A stretch of DNA of 64,000 nt. Origin: Micromonospora profundi. Its GTDB lineage: Bacteria; Actinomycetota; Actinomycetes; Mycobacteriales; Micromonosporaceae. Under the pieces are notes generated by a model. The model was given only the letters and a program-made list of their open reading frames with translations. It made no database searches and was not told the origin of the DNA. This document shows positions 54,397 through 63,272 of this stretch, one piece after another. Every line of letters starts with the position of its first letter. Positions within the stretch are counted from its first letter, which is position 1. Location of the stretch: positions 3,100,001 to 3,164,000 of the forward strand of contig NZ_JAATJK010000001.1 in NCBI RefSeq assembly GCF_011927785.1, given 5' to 3'. Made by a program: the position numbers and the translations under genes.

Positions 54397-55971
54397 TCAG
54401 GCGGGGGCGATGCCCCGCTTCTTGGGGGGCCGCCAGTGGCCCGACTCGTGCCGGGAGTCGGCGATGAAGTCGAGCGTGCGGATGATGGCCTGGCGGGTGT
54501 CCCGCGGATCGATCACGTCGTCGATCTTGAACTTGGCGCCGGCGACGGCCGGCTCCTCCAGCCGCTTGTAGTGGTCGATCAGTTCCCTACGCTGCTCCGG
54601 CGTGACTGTGGGGTCCTTGCCGTGCAGGATGTTCACGGCCCCCTCGGCGCCCATCGGACTCACCCGCGCGGACGGCCAGCAGACCATCAGCGCCGGGTGG
54701 AACTCCGCCCCGCCCATGGTGTGGTACGCGAGCCCGAACGCCTTGCGTACGACGATCGTGCAGATCGGCACTGTGGACTGGCTTAGCTCCCACAACGGAC
54801 GCATGCTGCGGCGGAACAGGTTCGTCCGTTCGGCAGCGGTGCCGACGATGTAGCCGGGAACGTCCACCAGCCACACCAGTGGGATGTTGAACGCGTCGCA
54901 GATGTTGATGAAGCGCGACATCTTGTCCGAGGCGTTGCCGTCCAGCACCCCGGCCTTGAACAGCGGGTTGTTGGCGATGACGCCGACGGTGTGCCCGCCC
55001 ATCCGGCCGAAGGTCGTGACGAGGTTGGGCGCGAAGGTCGGCTTGAGTTCGAAGCCGCTCTCCTCGTCCAGGATCTTCCGGACCAGCCTGCGCATGTCGT
55101 AGGCGCGCGCCTGGTTCGCGCTCACCAGGGACAGCACGCTGTCGTCCAGCCGTTCGTCGGTGGGCTGGTACGGATGCCGGGGCGCGGGCTTGGTGCAGTT
55201 CGACGGCAGGTAGGACAGGTACCGCCGCAGGTGCGCGACGAGGTCGTCCTCGGTCTCCGTCTCGTGATCGATCGACCCGATCTCCTTGGCGTGCAGTTCG
55301 CTGCCGAAGTCGGCGGTGGAGACGTCCTCGCCGGTGGCCGCCTTGACCAGTCGGGGGCCGGCCAACCCGAGGGAGGCGCCCTTGACCATCACCACGTAGT
55401 CGGCGAGCGCGACGAGGTTGGCGTGTCCGGCGTAGGTGTGGCCGACCACGCCGCACAGGATCGGCGCCCACCCGGACATCAGGCCCAGGTCGGAGAAGCG
55501 TTCGTGTCCCCGGATCGTGGTGGAGCCCATCCGTTCGGTGATCCGGGCGCCGCCGCCCTCGACGAACATGACCAGCGGCACCCCGCTGCGCAGCGAGATC
55601 TGCCGGGCGCGGGCGAACTTCTCGTCGTTGGTGCGGCCCATCGACCCGCCGCTGACTGTGAAGTCGTAGGAGACGACGACCACCGGTCGCCCGTCGACCC
55701 GGCCGGTGCCGATGACGATGCCGTCGGCCGCGCCGTGGATCTCGTCGTCGAACGGGTCCTCGGTGTCCGGCCTGCCGAGTTGCCCGAACTCGACGAAGCT
55801 GGCCGGGTCGACGAAGCGGGTGACCCGCTCCCGGGCGGTCAGTGCCCCGCGTTTGCGCTGGGCGGCGAGGGCCTCGGGCCGGTTGTGGTCGAGTGTGGCT
55901 TCCTTCCAGGCGAGATACCGTTCGGTCTCCTCAGCGAGGGTTGCCGGCCGTGCCTCGATCTCGTTCTTCAC
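54397..55971 (-). CDS. acyl-CoA carboxylase carboxyltransferase subunit (first copy)
   Basis: A 524-residue fused beta/alpha carboxyltransferase. GTG start with GGAGGTG site. Crotonase-like halves show FTVSGGSMGRTNDEK with FVEGGGARI in the N half and VGVIANNPLFKAGVLDG, DVPGYIVG, and RKAFGLAYHTMGG in the C half. It transfers carboxyl between biotin and an acyl-CoA (or the reverse). Only about 35-40 percent alike by eye to the copy upstream, so the two are different subunits, not a recent duplication. Confidence 0.92.
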   Translation of the reverse strand: MKNEIEARPATLAEETERYLAWKEATLDHNRPEALAAQRKRGALTARERVTRFVDPASFVEFGQLGRPDTEDPFDDEIHGAADGIVIGTGRVDGRPVVVVSYDFTVSGGSMGRTNDEKFARARQISLRSGVPLVMFVEGGGARITERMGSTTIRGHERFSDLGLMSGWAPILCGVVGHTYAGHANLVALADYVVMVKGASLGLAGPRLVKAATGEDVSTADFGSELHAKEIGSIDHETETEDDLVAHLRRYLSYLPSNCTKPAPRHPYQPTDERLDDSVLSLVSANQARAYDMRRLVRKILDEESGFELKPTFAPNLVTTFGRMGGHTVGVIANNPLFKAGVLDGNASDKMSRFINICDAFNIPLVWLVDVPGYIVGTAAERTNLFRRSMRPLWELSQSTVPICTIVVRKAFGLAYHTMGGAEFHPALMVCWPSARVSPMGAEGAVNILHGKDPTVTPEQRRELIDHYKRLEEPAVAGAKFKIDDVIDPRDTRQAIIRTLDFIADSRHESGHWRPPKKRGIAPA

Positions 55972-55983
55972 CCCGCACCTCCG

Positions 55984-57525
55984 TCAGTAGATCGTGGTCG
56001 GCCAGTTGGCCAGGTGATGCTCCCCGACGCGCCGACCGTGCACCCGCAGCGCGGCGGAGAGGTAGGCGCGGGTCTGTCGGGGGTCGATGACGTTGCCCAC
56101 CGCGAAGGCGGCGGCCGCGTCGTAGGCGCTGGTGCCTTGGGTCATCTCGGCGACGGCTGCCTCGTACCGTTCGGCGTCGTCGATGACGTCCCGGCCGTGC
56201 ACGATGCGGGCGCCGAACCGCGGGTCCATGAAGTTGATCTCCGCTGTGGTCCAGGCGCAGGTCTCGTCGGCGTTGCCGCCGAGGCCCATGTTGAGCAGCG
56301 CCTGCCCGTACGACTTGCGGGCGACGACCGCGATGCGCGGGACGGTGACCAGCGACAGGGCGTTCATCCAGTTCATCACCCGGCCGGTGGCGCCCTTGCG
56401 CTCGCCGTCCTTGCCGATCAGGAAACCCGGCTGGTCCGCGATGAACACCAGCGGCACGTTGAAGGAGTCACACAGGACGAGGAAGCTGGTCGCCTTGGAG
56501 CACGCCTCGGGGTCGATCGCACCGCCCTTGACGAACGGGTTGCTCGCGACGATGCCCACTGTCTGCCCGTCGATCCGGGCCAGGGCGGTGATGATGGGAC
56601 GGCCGTAGAGCTGCTTCAACTCGAACAACGAGTCCGGATCGACTATGCACTCGAGCACCTTGCGCATGTTGTAGACCCGGTTGCGGGAGGTGGGCACGAG
56701 CGCGGCGATGCGCTCGGCGCGGGCCGGGTCGTCGGCGCCTTCGGGCACCGCGGCGACCGGTGGGGGCTCGTCGCGGTTGTTCGGCAGGTAGGACAGGAAG
56801 CGCTTGACCAGGTCCAACGCCTCCTCGTCGGTGTCCACCGCCACGTCCACGAGGCCGCTGTCCTGAGCGTGGACGCGCCAGCCGCCGAGTTCCTCCGGGT
56901 CGACGTTCTCCGAGGTGGCCATCTCGGTGAGGCGCGGGCTGGAGACCGCGAGCACCGCGCCCTTACGCATGACCACGAAGTCCGACATCGACGCGTACCA
57001 GGAGGAGGACCCGTAGCAGGGGCCGAGCACGGCCGACACCCAGGGGGAGTCGCGGCGCCGTAGGTACTGGATCGGGTCGTCGGAGTTGGCGACGGTGCCC
57101 TCGGCCCCCATCGCGTCGGGCATCCGCGCGCCGCTGGACTCGCCAAGGAAGACGACCGGGTAGCCCTGCCGGGCCGCGACCCGCTTGACCTGCTTGATCT
57201 TGCGAGCGTTGGTACGGCTGCTGGACGCCCCGAGCACCGTGAAGTCGTTCGAGACCACACCGACGGTGTTGCCGGCGATCTGCCCGAACCCGGTGACCTT
57301 GCCGTCGGCTGGAGTGCGGTCCCGCATCTGGGGTCGGTGGGACACGCCGAAGAGGCCCACCTCGTGGAACGTGTCCTCGTCGAAGAGGTGATCGATGCGT
57401 TCCCGGGCGTTGAGGATGCCGGCGGCGGCACGGGTCTTGAGCTTCTTCTCGCCGCCCATCCCGAGCGCCTGTTCCCGGAGCTGGTCGTGCAGCTCCCGAC
57501 GATCGTCCAATGTAGATTCAGTCAC
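55984..57525 (-). CDS. acyl-CoA carboxylase carboxyltransferase subunit (second copy)
   Basis: A 513-residue protein of the same family. Shows FTVLGASSSRTNARKIKQ, LGESSGARMPDAMG, VGIVASNPFVKGGAID, DQPGFLIGKDGE and RKSYGQALLNMG. In place of the usual GG oxyanion-loop sequence of the N half it has GESSGAR, unlike its neighbour (GGGAR). The pair may form a mixed hexamer with divided substrate roles. Follows the CoA-transferase gene in the same direction. Confidence 0.92.
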   Translation of the reverse strand: MTESTLDDRRELHDQLREQALGMGGEKKLKTRAAAGILNARERIDHLFDEDTFHEVGLFGVSHRPQMRDRTPADGKVTGFGQIAGNTVGVVSNDFTVLGASSSRTNARKIKQVKRVAARQGYPVVFLGESSGARMPDAMGAEGTVANSDDPIQYLRRRDSPWVSAVLGPCYGSSSWYASMSDFVVMRKGAVLAVSSPRLTEMATSENVDPEELGGWRVHAQDSGLVDVAVDTDEEALDLVKRFLSYLPNNRDEPPPVAAVPEGADDPARAERIAALVPTSRNRVYNMRKVLECIVDPDSLFELKQLYGRPIITALARIDGQTVGIVASNPFVKGGAIDPEACSKATSFLVLCDSFNVPLVFIADQPGFLIGKDGERKGATGRVMNWMNALSLVTVPRIAVVARKSYGQALLNMGLGGNADETCAWTTAEINFMDPRFGARIVHGRDVIDDAERYEAAVAEMTQGTSAYDAAAAFAVGNVIDPRQTRAYLSAALRVHGRRVGEHHLANWPTTIY

Positions 57526-57573
57526 GTCAGCATCTCCAATGCCGTTCGGGTGTCGCGAAAGCGGCGACGGCGC

Positions 57574-58872
57574 CTACAGGGCCGCGCGCAGCGACGAGCG
57601 GTGGTCCGGGTGTGCGATCTCGACGAGCGCTCGGGCCCGATCGCGCAAGCTGAGGCCGCGCAGCTCGGCGACGCCGTACTCGGTCACCACCACGTCGGCC
57701 AGGGAACGGGGAACGGTCACCGTGCTGCCGGGGCGCAGTCGCGTGACGATGCGCGACAACGCGCCCTTCGCGGCGACCGACGGCAGCGCGCAGACATAGC
57801 GCCCGTTGTGGCCGTAGGCGGCGCCGATGGCGAAGTCGAGGTGTCCACCCGGCCCGCTGTAGAGCTTCGGGCCGATCGACTCGGCATTGATCTGACCGGT
57901 GAGGTCGATCTCGATGGCGCTGTTGACACCGATGAATCGATTTACCTTGCCCAGCGTGGCCGGGTCGTTGGTCCGATCGACCGGCAACATGACGATCTCG
58001 GGTCGGGAGTCGATCGCTCGGTACAGCTCCTCGCTGCCGGTGACGAACGTCGCCGTGATCGCCGGTTGGCCGTCGGGGCCGGGCGCGAGCGTGCCGGCCT
58101 TCATCAGGTCCAGGGCCGAGTCGCTGAACGTCTCGGTCAGCATGCGGATGCCGTCCTTGCCGGCGACACCGCGCAACACCGCGTCGGCCAGCTTGCCGAT
58201 CCCGAGTTGGATGGTGTCGCCGCTGCGGATCAGGCCCGCGACGTTCGTCGCGATCGCCGAGGTGACCGCGTCGAGCGGCGCGGTGACCACGGCCTGCAAC
58301 GGCTCGTCGACCTCGACGAGGTGATCGATCGCGGAAATATGCACCGAGGTTCCGCAGGTCCGCGGCATCTGCCGGTTGATCTGGGCGATGACGGTCCGCG
58401 CCCGGGAGACCGCCGCAGGCAGGTACGCCACACACGTGCCGAGGCTGCACCAGCCGTCCTCGTCGGGCGGGGACAGGTGCAGCACGACCACGTCACAACC
58501 GACGGCGCCACTGTTGATCAACGTCGGGGTGAGCCCGTAGCAGTTGGGGATGAAGTCGGCCGAGCCGGCGGCGATCTGCTCGCGGGTGCTGTGACCGGCC
58601 ATGAAGCCGGCGTGCCGCACGGCTGCGCCCGGCGCGGCGAAGTACGGCAATTCGTCGTCGATCCGGTTGTGCAGGATGGTGAACGGCCCGCTCGCGCCGG
58701 CGACCAGCGACTCGACGATCCGCCGCGGCCATCCGCCGCCGTGCCCGATGACGACCGCGTCGTCAGGGCGCACGAAGCGGGCCACGTCCTCGACGGCGAA
58801 GCTCTTCGGCCTGCGGGTCAGATCGCCGCCGCGGGTGATCCGGACGACATCGGTTTCCATCGCGACGCTCAC
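57574..58872 (-). CDS. acetyl-CoA hydrolase/4-hydroxybutyrate CoA-transferase family protein
   Basis: A 432-residue class I-type CoA-transferase. Motifs: VVIGHGGGWPRRIVESL near the N terminus, QLGIGKLADAVLRG, and NSAIEIDLTGQINAE with the catalytic Glu. It activates an organic acid by moving CoA from an acyl donor. Its ATG overlaps the IclR stop. In this operon it probably makes the acyl-CoA that the carboxyltransferases act on. Confidence 0.9.
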   Translation of the reverse strand: MSVAMETDVVRITRGGDLTRRPKSFAVEDVARFVRPDDAVVIGHGGGWPRRIVESLVAGASGPFTILHNRIDDELPYFAAPGAAVRHAGFMAGHSTREQIAAGSADFIPNCYGLTPTLINSGAVGCDVVVLHLSPPDEDGWCSLGTCVAYLPAAVSRARTVIAQINRQMPRTCGTSVHISAIDHLVEVDEPLQAVVTAPLDAVTSAIATNVAGLIRSGDTIQLGIGKLADAVLRGVAGKDGIRMLTETFSDSALDLMKAGTLAPGPDGQPAITATFVTGSEELYRAIDSRPEIVMLPVDRTNDPATLGKVNRFIGVNSAIEIDLTGQINAESIGPKLYSGPGGHLDFAIGAAYGHNGRYVCALPSVAAKGALSRIVTRLRPGSTVTVPRSLADVVVTEYGVAELRGLSLRDRARALVEIAHPDHRSSLRAAL

Positions 58873-59618
58873 TTGGCACCCGCCAGCTCACTGCTGATGC
58901 GCGCGGCTGCCGCCTTGAGGTCGGGGACGAAGTCCTCGAGCTTCGGCAGCGGCAGCCGCGCCTCGACGGCGGACAACACGACGGCGCCCATGAGCACGCC
59001 CTCGCGGGTGAACACGGGGCAGGCGACGGCGCAACCGCCCAACGTGCGCGCCCCCGCGCTCAGCGCGTGCCCGCGTTTCACCGTCCGGAGCAGCTCCTCG
59101 CGCAGCTCGTCCCGGTCGGTGATGGTGCGTTCGGTGAACCTCTCCAACGGCAGTTCCGCGAGGAGTTGCTCACGGCGCGGCTCGGGCTGGAACGCCAGCA
59201 GCGTGAAGCCGGTGGCACCGGCGTTCAACGGGTAGCACTCCCCCGCCGTCGGGCAGTAGCTGAGGTCGTTCGGCGAGTTGTGCTGCAGCGCGCAGTAGTA
59301 CTGCAGGCCGTGCAGGACGGAGAAGCTCGCGCTCTCCCCGGTCATCGCGACCAGATCGGCGAGCGTCTGCTTGATGACCGCCCAGTGGTCGAGCATGCCG
59401 CGGAAGGCCAGGAAGTACAGCTCGCTGCCGAGGACGTAGCGCCGCTCGGACGTGCGCTGCACGAGGCCGCGGCGTTCGAGGGTGCTGACCAGGCGGTGCG
59501 CGGTGGAGCGGTCGAGCCCGAGCCGCTCACTGAGGTCGCTGTTGGTGATGCCGTTTCGCGCCTGGGCCACCGCCATCAGCACGTCGACCGCCTTGTCGAC
59601 CGTCGAGCTTCCGTACAC
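58869..59618 (-). CDS. IclR-family transcriptional regulator
   Basis: A 249-residue regulator. Winged HTH at ~8-70 (GITNSDLSERLGLDRSTAHRL), then the IclR effector domain with NAGATGFTLLAF and GGCAVACPVF near the C-terminal pocket. Starts at GTG. It sits in the middle of the operon it presumably controls, with an 84-base gap upstream that could hold an internal promoter. Effector likely the acid substrate. Confidence 0.93.
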   Translation of the reverse strand: MYGSSTVDKAVDVLMAVAQARNGITNSDLSERLGLDRSTAHRLVSTLERRGLVQRTSERRYVLGSELYFLAFRGMLDHWAVIKQTLADLVAMTGESASFSVLHGLQYYCALQHNSPNDLSYCPTAGECYPLNAGATGFTLLAFQPEPRREQLLAELPLERFTERTITDRDELREELLRTVKRGHALSAGARTLGGCAVACPVFTREGVLMGAVVLSAVEARLPLPKLEDFVPDLKAAAARISSELAGAK

Positions 59619-59702
59619 GCTGCACCATCCCGTTCCGCCCGTGGTGAGGCCGATCCTAGCACTTCGATTACATGTCGAGACAGAAGACCACTTGATGCTC
59701 GG

Positions 59703-60611
59703 CTATTGAGCAGGATCTGCCGACAGTCGTGCGTTCAGCAGCTCCTCCATCAACTCCAGGACCCGGGTGTTGTCCGCCGGACCCATGCCCCGGTTCATCG
59801 CCACCCGGTAGAGCTGACTCGTCAACGCGCCCAGCAACATCGGCCGCCCACTGCGGGCCGCCATCTCCGCCGCGATCCGGCAGTCCTTCTCCATCAGGCC
59901 CAGGGCGAAGTTCGAGGTGAACTGGCGGGGCAGGTAGTACAGCGGGAAGCGCACGTCGGTCATGTGACTGCGACCGCTACCCTGGTTGATCGCCGTCACC
60001 GCCAACTCCGGATCCACCCCGGCCTTGACCGCGACGAAGAACCCCTCCATCGCGGCCAGCAGCGCCGTCGCCGACATGTGGTTGTTCAGCGCCTTGGCCG
60101 CATGGCCCGCGCCCAGCGGGCCGGCGTGCACGATGTCGGTGCCCAACTGGTCGAGGACCGGCCGCACCCGGGCGAGCGTCTCCGCAGCACCGCCGACCAG
60201 GATGGACATCGTGCCGTCCCGGGCCGCCCGCGCGCCCCGGCTGACCGGAGCGTCGAGGAACTCCACGCCCGCCTCGACGAACCGCTCGCCCAACGCCAGG
60301 GTGCTGTCCGGGTCACTGCTGGACATGTCCACCACGACGGTGCCGGCCCGCGCGCCGGCCAGCGCACCGTCCGGGCCGAGCACGACCGCCTCGACCAGCC
60401 GCGAGTTCGGCAGGCTCAGCAGCGTCACGTCGGCGACGGCCGCCACCTCGGCCGGACTGGCGCAGCTGCGGGCACCCAGCTCGGTCAGCTCGGCGACCTT
60501 CTGCGAGTCGATGTCGAACACCGCCGGCGGGAAACCCTTGTCGATCAGGCGCCGGGCCATCCCGCCGCCCATCGCGCCGAGCCCGATCAGGCCCACCGTC
60601 ATATCCGTCAT
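59703..60611 (-). CDS. beta-hydroxyacid dehydrogenase (3-hydroxyisobutyrate type), first copy
   Basis: A 302-residue NAD(P) enzyme; ATG at 60609-60611 overlaps the stop of the gene before it (ATGA). Rossmann GLIGLGAMGGGMARRL at the N terminus, substrate loop DAPVSRGA, and catalytic Lys in GAGHAAKALNN. Oxidises a beta-hydroxyacid to a semialdehyde or reduces the reverse (tartronate semialdehyde reductase, hydroxyisobutyrate dehydrogenase and similar). Confidence 0.93.
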   Translation of the reverse strand: MTDMTVGLIGLGAMGGGMARRLIDKGFPPAVFDIDSQKVAELTELGARSCASPAEVAAVADVTLLSLPNSRLVEAVVLGPDGALAGARAGTVVVDMSSSDPDSTLALGERFVEAGVEFLDAPVSRGARAARDGTMSILVGGAAETLARVRPVLDQLGTDIVHAGPLGAGHAAKALNNHMSATALLAAMEGFFVAVKAGVDPELAVTAINQGSGRSHMTDVRFPLYYLPRQFTSNFALGLMEKDCRIAAEMAARSGRPMLLGALTSQLYRVAMNRGMGPADNTRVLELMEELLNARLSADPAQ

Positions 60612-61534
60612 GAGCCGGTCTCCGTCCCCTGATCGGCGCCGAGCAGATTCCACAGGAACGGCACGATCAGCATGTTGTCGTCGTCCGCCGTCGCGTCCGG
60701 CTGCGCGAGGTACAGGTTGTAGATCTCCAACGCTCGGGTGCCGTACAGCGCCGGCGCCCCCATCTCCTCGGCGAGGTCGCGCGCCACCCGCAGGTCCTTG
60801 CGCATCAGCCCGGCGCTGAACGCCGAGCGGTAACTGCCGCTCTGCACGAACCGCGGGAAGTGGTTGCTCGTCATGAAGTTGCCTCCACTGGACGCGTTGA
60901 GCACATCGAGGAACGCATCCAGCCCGACGCGGTACGAGCCAGCCACCGCGACCGCCTCGGCGGTGGCGATGAGGTTGACGCCCATGAGCATCATATTCAC
61001 CGCCTTGATCGCATGTCCCGCGCCGAGCGGACCGACATGCAGGATGTCGGTCGCCAGCGGAGTCAGGTACGGCATCGCCCGGTCCACGTCCGACTTCTCG
61101 CCGCCGAGCCAGACCGACAGCGTGCCCTCGATGGCGGCCGGCACCCCCCGACTGACCGGGGCGTCCACGATGGCCGCCCCGGTCCTAGCCAGAGCCGCCC
61201 CGACCTCGCGGGTGGTCTCCGGCGATGAGGTGGTCATCTCGATGACGAGCGTCTGCGCGAAGGCGCCGTCGAGAACGCCCCCGTCGCCGAGGATGCAGTC
61301 CCGCACGGCCGCCGGATCCGACACGCACGTGACGACCGTCGGGGCGGTCGCCGCGACCTCGGCCGGACCCGAGGCCCGCGTGACGTCCGGGTGCAGCCGC
61401 TCCAGCGCCGCCGGATCGATGTCGTAGGCGACGACCTGGTAGCCCGCGCCGAGGAACCGATCCGTGAGCACCTTTCCGAGCTGCCCGGTGCCGATCACTC
61501 CGACCGGCGTCTCCAGCGACCGTGCGGCACTCAT
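60608..61534 (-). CDS. beta-hydroxyacid dehydrogenase, second copy
   Basis: A 308-residue paralogue of its neighbour: GVIGTGQLGKVLTDRF, DAPVSRGVPAAIEGT and catalytic Lys in GAGHAIKAVNMML. The first Gly-rich loop ends in GQLGK rather than GAMGG, so specificity differs. It begins one base after the ThDP enzyme stop. Two tandem enzymes of this kind may form a heteromer or handle both enantiomers. Confidence 0.92.
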   Translation of the reverse strand: MSAARSLETPVGVIGTGQLGKVLTDRFLGAGYQVVAYDIDPAALERLHPDVTRASGPAEVAATAPTVVTCVSDPAAVRDCILGDGGVLDGAFAQTLVIEMTTSSPETTREVGAALARTGAAIVDAPVSRGVPAAIEGTLSVWLGGEKSDVDRAMPYLTPLATDILHVGPLGAGHAIKAVNMMLMGVNLIATAEAVAVAGSYRVGLDAFLDVLNASSGGNFMTSNHFPRFVQSGSYRSAFSAGLMRKDLRVARDLAEEMGAPALYGTRALEIYNLYLAQPDATADDDNMLIVPFLWNLLGADQGTETGS

Positions 61535-61535
61535 C

Positions 61536-63245
61536 TCAGGACCCCGATCCGGTGCCGGCCCGGTGCTTGAACGAGTCGCGCCGGAAGCTGTAGAGGGCGT
61601 CCGGGTCGACCTTCACGTCGACGATGGCCAACCGGTCGCTGGCAATCGCCTCGCTGATCGTCGACTCCAGGTCGTCCGGCTTCTCCACGGCGAAACCGTG
61701 CGCGCCGTAGAGGCGGGCGAGTTCGTCGTACGGGGGGTTCACCACGTCCGCGCCGATGTACCGCCCGCCGTAGAAGTCCCGCTGGTACGCCTTCTCCGCA
61801 CCCCACACACCGTTGTTGAGCACGATCACCGTGGTGTTGATGCCGGACTGGACGGCGGTGGAGATCTCACTGGTCACCATGCCGAAACCGCCGTCGCCCA
61901 TCAGGCTGACCACTGTGCGGTCCGGGTTGCCCAGCTTGGCGCCGAGACCGGCCGCGAACGAGAAACCGACCAGACCGAAGTCGACAGGCGTGATGAGCGC
62001 CGGCGACTGGCGGTACGGCAGGACGTCGTGCGCCTGGAGGCAGAGGGTGCCCGCGTCCAGGGTGACGATTACGTCCTCGGGCAACGTGGCCCGCAGGGCC
62101 TTCCAGATCCGGGTCGGTTGGATCGGGGTGGCGTTGTCGTCGCCCTCGCGCTCCCGCTGCTCCAACAGGTCCCGACGGCGAGCGGTGAAGGTGTCGAACC
62201 AGTCGCTCACGGCCGCGCCCGGCCGGTGACCGGCGAGCGCCTCGGTCACCTGCCCGGCGAAGCCCGGCGCGTCGGCGAGTACGCCGAACGCCACCGGGAA
62301 GTAGCGGCCGAGCGCCGTCGCGTCCATCTCGACCTGGATGATCTGCGCGTCCCGGCTGATGTTGTCGTAGGAGAAGAACGTCGAGTTGAAGCCGAGCCGG
62401 CTGCCCAGCACCAGGATGACGTCGGCGTCCTTGACCAACTGGGTGGCGACGACGTTTCCGCGCGGGCCCATCTGCCCGGCGTAGGCCGGGTGCGTGGACG
62501 GCACCGCGTCACCGTGCCCCGCCGAGGTGACGATCGGCGCGCCGACCAGCTCGGCCAGCGCCGCGACCGGCTCCCACTCGCGGAACTTCACCCCGCCACC
62601 GGCGACGATCACCGGACGCTCGGCGGTACGCAGCAGGTCGGCGGCGCGGGCCACCAGGCCGGCGGGTGCCAACGGACGCAGCCCTTCGATCCCCTCGGTG
62701 CGGCGCAGCGGGGTCGGGTTGACCGTGTCGTCGAACTCCTGTGCCAGCACGTCGCGGTGCAGGTTCACCAGCACCGGGCCGGGACGCGGGCTCAGCGCGG
62801 TCCGGAACGCCTGGGTCAACAGGTCACCGAGGCGCTTGCGCTGCACGACGTCGAACGTCCGCTTGGTCACCGGCGTGAACAGCGCGTGCTGGTCGATCTC
62901 CTGGAAGCCGTCCAGCTGGTAGTGCTCCGTCGAGGTCGCGCCGGCCAGCGCCACCACCGGGGAGTAGGCGCGCATCGCCTGGGCCAGCCCGGTCACCAGG
63001 TTGGTGGCGCCGGGGCCGTTCTGCCCGGCGAGGATGACCCCGGGCCGGCCGGTCGTCCGTGCGTAGGCGTCTGCCATGTGCACGCCGGTACGTTCGTCGC
63101 GGACCCCGATGAAACGGATGTCCTCCGCGTCGTGCAGCGCGTCGAACAGCTCCATCGTCGCCGAGCCGATCAGGCCGAAGACCGTGTCGACGCCGTGGGC
63201 GCGCAACACCTCGACCGTCAGCTGTCCACCGTTACGAGTACTCAC
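61536..63245 (-). CDS. thiamine diphosphate enzyme, acetolactate synthase-like
   Basis: A 569-residue ThDP enzyme: N-terminal PYR domain with the catalytic Glu in VRDERTGVHMADAYAR (~48-63), central TPP_enzyme_M domain, and C-terminal PP domain with GDGGFGMVTS and 25 residues later NN. GTG start with GGAG. Candidate reactions are glyoxylate carboligase, sulfoacetaldehyde acetyltransferase or a 2-oxoacid decarboxylase/ligase; sequence by eye does not decide. The dehydrogenases downstream fit reduction of its semialdehyde-type product. Confidence 0.9.
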   Translation of the reverse strand: MSTRNGGQLTVEVLRAHGVDTVFGLIGSATMELFDALHDAEDIRFIGVRDERTGVHMADAYARTTGRPGVILAGQNGPGATNLVTGLAQAMRAYSPVVALAGATSTEHYQLDGFQEIDQHALFTPVTKRTFDVVQRKRLGDLLTQAFRTALSPRPGPVLVNLHRDVLAQEFDDTVNPTPLRRTEGIEGLRPLAPAGLVARAADLLRTAERPVIVAGGGVKFREWEPVAALAELVGAPIVTSAGHGDAVPSTHPAYAGQMGPRGNVVATQLVKDADVILVLGSRLGFNSTFFSYDNISRDAQIIQVEMDATALGRYFPVAFGVLADAPGFAGQVTEALAGHRPGAAVSDWFDTFTARRRDLLEQREREGDDNATPIQPTRIWKALRATLPEDVIVTLDAGTLCLQAHDVLPYRQSPALITPVDFGLVGFSFAAGLGAKLGNPDRTVVSLMGDGGFGMVTSEISTAVQSGINTTVIVLNNGVWGAEKAYQRDFYGGRYIGADVVNPPYDELARLYGAHGFAVEKPDDLESTISEAIASDRLAIVDVKVDPDALYSFRRDSFKHRAGTGSGS

Positions 63246-63272
63246 ACCATGCTCCTTCTGCGGTAAGCGGGT

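Noticed and set aside
54991..57063. A 690-codon plus-strand open frame
   Set aside because: Antisense to both carboxyltransferase genes, with no motifs; a composition artefact.
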